Origin: Isachenkonia alkalipeptolytica
Lineage (GTDB): Bacteria; Bacillota; Clostridia; Peptostreptococcales; T1SED10-28
Assembly (NCBI RefSeq): GCF_009910325.1
Contig: NZ_SUMG01000005.1
Span: forward strand, 1 to 64,000
Direction: 5' to 3'
DNA: 64,000 nt
The notes beneath the pieces are model-generated. The model ran no database searches and was not told the DNA's origin. It saw nothing but the letters and a program-made list of their open reading frames with translations. Made by a program: the position numbers and the translations under genes. How positions within the stretch are numbered: the stretch's first letter is position 1; every line of letters starts with the position of its first letter. Positions 62,353 through 64,000 of this stretch are shown here, piece by piece.

Positions 62353-63174
62353 ATGTTTCAAGTGGCCGCAATACAATTAACCCCGATCATGCATGATGTG
62401 GATGCCAACCTTAAGCGGGGAATCGATTTTATCCGAAAAGCCTCGGAAGAAAATGTGGATCTCATCGTTTTACCGGAGCTTTGGACTACGGGATATTATT
62501 TATCGAGAAATGCCTTCAGCTTACTGGCGGAAACCCGGGAAGGACGAACCGTTTCCCTTATGCAGGAGGAAGCGAAAAAAGCCGATGCTTCCATCATCTG
62601 TCCCTTTGTGGAAAAAGGGGAGGGGGACAATCTTCACATTTCCGTTGCCGTAATCGATAACGATGGCGAACTGCGGGGAATCGTCCGAAAAAGCATGCTT
62701 TGGGGCCGGGAGGCGAAAATATTTTCCCCCGGGGAAGTGCAGTATCCGGTGTTTAAAACCAAAGTGGGCACCATCGGTATTCTCATCTGCTATGAAATGG
62801 AGTTTCCGGAACCCAGCCGATTACTGGCCCTAGCCGGAGCGGAAATCATCGTCTGTCCTTCGGTTTGGTCCCTGGGCGCCTCCCACCGCTGGGATATTCA
62901 ATTGCCCGCCCGTTCCCTGGATAATACGGTGTATGTGCTCGGAGTAAACACCGTGGGGAACCACAGCTGTGGAAAAAGCAAGTTGATCAGTCCCCTGGGG
63001 GACTTACTAGCAGAGGCCTCGGATAAAAAGGAAGAGTTGATGATTCGAGCCATCGATAAAGAGGCCCTATACTGGGCCCGGGAAGAAATTCCCTACCTCG
63101 AGGACTATCGAAACAAGCTGCACGATAAGCTTACCCCCGGTGGTGCAAAGAAGATTCCGGTACCGGAGTTGTAA
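62353..63174 (+). CDS. Carbon-nitrogen hydrolase (nitrilase superfamily)
   Basis: This 273-residue enzyme keeps the catalytic triad: Glu in VLPELWTTGYY (about 40), Lys in VRKSMLWGREAKIFSPG (about 114) and Cys in ILICYEMEFPEPSR (about 148). Members hydrolyse omega-amides, N-carbamoyl compounds or nitriles. A role in amide salvage, such as omega-amidase on 2-oxoglutaramate, would fit amino-acid fermentation but is not proven. ATG 62353 has AAGGAGG upstream. Confidence 0.88.
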   Translation: MFQVAAIQLTPIMHDVDANLKRGIDFIRKASEENVDLIVLPELWTTGYYLSRNAFSLLAETREGRTVSLMQEEAKKADASIICPFVEKGEGDNLHISVAVIDNDGELRGIVRKSMLWGREAKIFSPGEVQYPVFKTKVGTIGILICYEMEFPEPSRLLALAGAEIIVCPSVWSLGASHRWDIQLPARSLDNTVYVLGVNTVGNHSCGKSKLISPLGDLLAEASDKKEELMIRAIDKEALYWAREEIPYLEDYRNKLHDKLTPGGAKKIPVPEL

Positions 63175-63226
63175 AAAATTCCCTTGTCAGACCGGTAGCC
63201 CATCCGGTAAATGGTCCGAGGAATGG

Positions 63227-63264
63227 AAAAAGCTGTTGGAAGTTACCCTTCCAACAGCTTTTTT
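63227..63264. terminator. Bidirectional terminator at the dehydratase stop
   Basis: A 16-bp stem AAAAGCTGTTGGAAG/CTTCCAACAGCTTTT includes the stop codon of the dehydratase and has A/T-runs on both sides, serving both the nitrilase gene and the dehydratase gene. Confidence 0.9.
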
Positions 63265-64000
63265 AATAGGCGCTCATCCAGATTCCCTCCGGACACCACC
63301 ACCGCAATTTCTTTTCCCGGTATCCTTTCTCCCTGTTCCATAAGAGCGGCCACCCCTACGGCCCCGGAAGGTTCCGACACCACTTTTTCCTTTGTTACCA
63401 GATGCTTCGTGGCTTTCTTGATGGCCTTTTCCGACACCACGATAATATCATCAATAGCACTTTTCGAAAGCTCATAGGGAATCCTTCCTACGCCTCCCAC
63501 TAAGGCATCACAAATACTGGGATCCGTAGGATATTCCTCATAAAACACGCCTTCCTTCATGGCCGCGTCCATCGCCGGACACGCTTCCGTTTGCACACCG
63601 ATTACCTTAATATTCGGATTGATGGCCTTCACTGCGATACTGATCCCCGTAATCATGCCACCACCGCCGATGGGCACAAGGATGGTATCCATTCCCCGAT
63701 GGTCTTCTAGGATCTCTAAACCCATGGTCCCCTGTCCGGAGATTACATCCTCATCGGAACAGGCATCAATATAGGTCAGCCCCTCCTGTTCAATCAATCC
63801 CTTGGCATAGCCGTTGGCCGCATCAAAGTTCTCCCCTTTTTGGATCACCCGGGCCCCATAATAACGGATTTTTTCCACCTTGGACTCCGGTGTGGACTCC
63901 GGTACCACCACGGTTGCCTTCACGTCTTTGAGGATGGCGCTGGCATAGCTTACCCCGCTTCCGTGATTCCCCGAGGATACAGTAATCACTCCCCGCTGCT
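63243..64000 (-). CDS. Threonine/serine dehydratase, N-terminal part outside window
   Basis: About 252 residues of a fold-type II PLP enzyme are visible. The frame continues past base 64000, and its missing start would hold the pyridoxal lysine. Visible are the SSGNHGSG substrate loop, the glycine-rich phosphate loop VPIGGGGMITGI, GVQTEACPAMDAAMKEG and ending VSEPSGAVGVAALME. It deaminates threonine or serine to a 2-oxoacid. There is no C-terminal ACT regulatory domain, so it belongs to the short, catabolic or serine-racemase-like forms. A GTG at 63989 is not the real start. Confidence 0.9.
   Translation of the reverse strand, partial: QRGVITVSSGNHGSGVSYASAILKDVKATVVVPESTPESKVEKIRYYGARVIQKGENFDAANGYAKGLIEQEGLTYIDACSDEDVISGQGTMGLEILEDHRGMDTILVPIGGGGMITGISIAVKAINPNIKVIGVQTEACPAMDAAMKEGVFYEEYPTDPSICDALVGGVGRIPYELSKSAIDDIIVVSEKAIKKATKHLVTKEKVVSEPSGAVGVAALMEQGERIPGKEIAVVVSGGNLDERLLKKLLEG

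Overview
The window reads as a chromosomal segment of a low-to-mid GC, Gram-positive, anaerobic Clostridia-type bacterium, probably from a salty or alkaline habitat. Pointers to this are strong AGGAGG ribosome sites, a YtrA-type GntR regulator, a DegS/DegU-like two-component pair, ferredoxin-linked 2-oxoacid oxidoreductases, larB/larC, lipoproteins with very acidic exported domains, and a probable selenocysteine gene. The habitat and family are inference. I saw no rRNA, tRNA, CRISPR array or prophage.

Layout. 1-630: 3' part of an IS200/IS605 tnpA with a structured upstream region. 627-3000: an LTA-synthase-type sulfatase and a small PilZ-like protein. 3.1-12.7 kb: a complete Tad/Flp pilus locus on the minus strand (flp, tadE, tadG-like, cpaB with a fused LysM domain, a tadZ with a receiver domain, tadA, tadB, tadC, DUF192) next to its likely DegS/DegU-type regulators. 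12.8-24.4 kb: RNA methyltransferase, M16C protease, threonine genes (thrB, thrC), an inositol-monophosphatase, a GntR-ABC transporter operon and a GerMN lipoprotein. 24.6-29 kb (plus strand): indolepyruvate:ferredoxin oxidoreductase iorAB and two SurA-N-type lipoproteins, each with its own promoter and a TTG start. 29-36.3 kb: pstSCAB-phoU-phoB-phoR with a textbook four-repeat Pho box before pstS. 36.4-39 kb: type I pullulanase and a short MerT-like gene interrupted by an in-frame TGA. 39-50.9 kb: recJ, cell-wall amidase, larC (split by a 9-A slippery run), larB, free-methionine sulfoxide reductase, a 2-oxoacid oxidoreductase/AmmeMemoRadiSam/lipoprotein operon, degV. 50.9-51.5 kb: gene-poor stretch with a small inverted-repeat element. 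51.5-55 kb: nnrDE-type repair enzyme, CYTH protein, radC, cyclase. 55-61 kb: oligopeptide transporter oppABCDF with a long leader. 61-64 kb: small membrane protein, FMN-binding protein, nitrilase-family hydrolase, and the 3' part of a threonine/serine dehydratase that runs off the end.

How it fits together. Amino-acid and peptide metabolism dominates: Opp imports peptides, IorAB and the Kor-type enzyme oxidise 2-oxoacids to acyl-CoA with reduced ferredoxin, and the dehydratase opens threonine or serine. Phosphate import and signalling form one block under PhoB control. Three minus-strand operons (flp-tad, pstS-pstC, oppA-oppB) carry a hairpin right after their first, presumably most abundant product, which suggests differential expression by partial termination or mRNA stabilisation.

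The most notable item is the MerT-like gene at 38651-38968. An in-frame TGA sits exactly where the family has the second cysteine of its Cys-Cys mercury-binding pair, and a small hairpin of bacterial SECIS type follows at the right distance. Next in interest are the larC -1 frameshift site, the CpaB-LysM fusion, and the linkage of the AmmeMemoRadiSam proteins to a 2-oxoacid oxidoreductase and a new lipoprotein.
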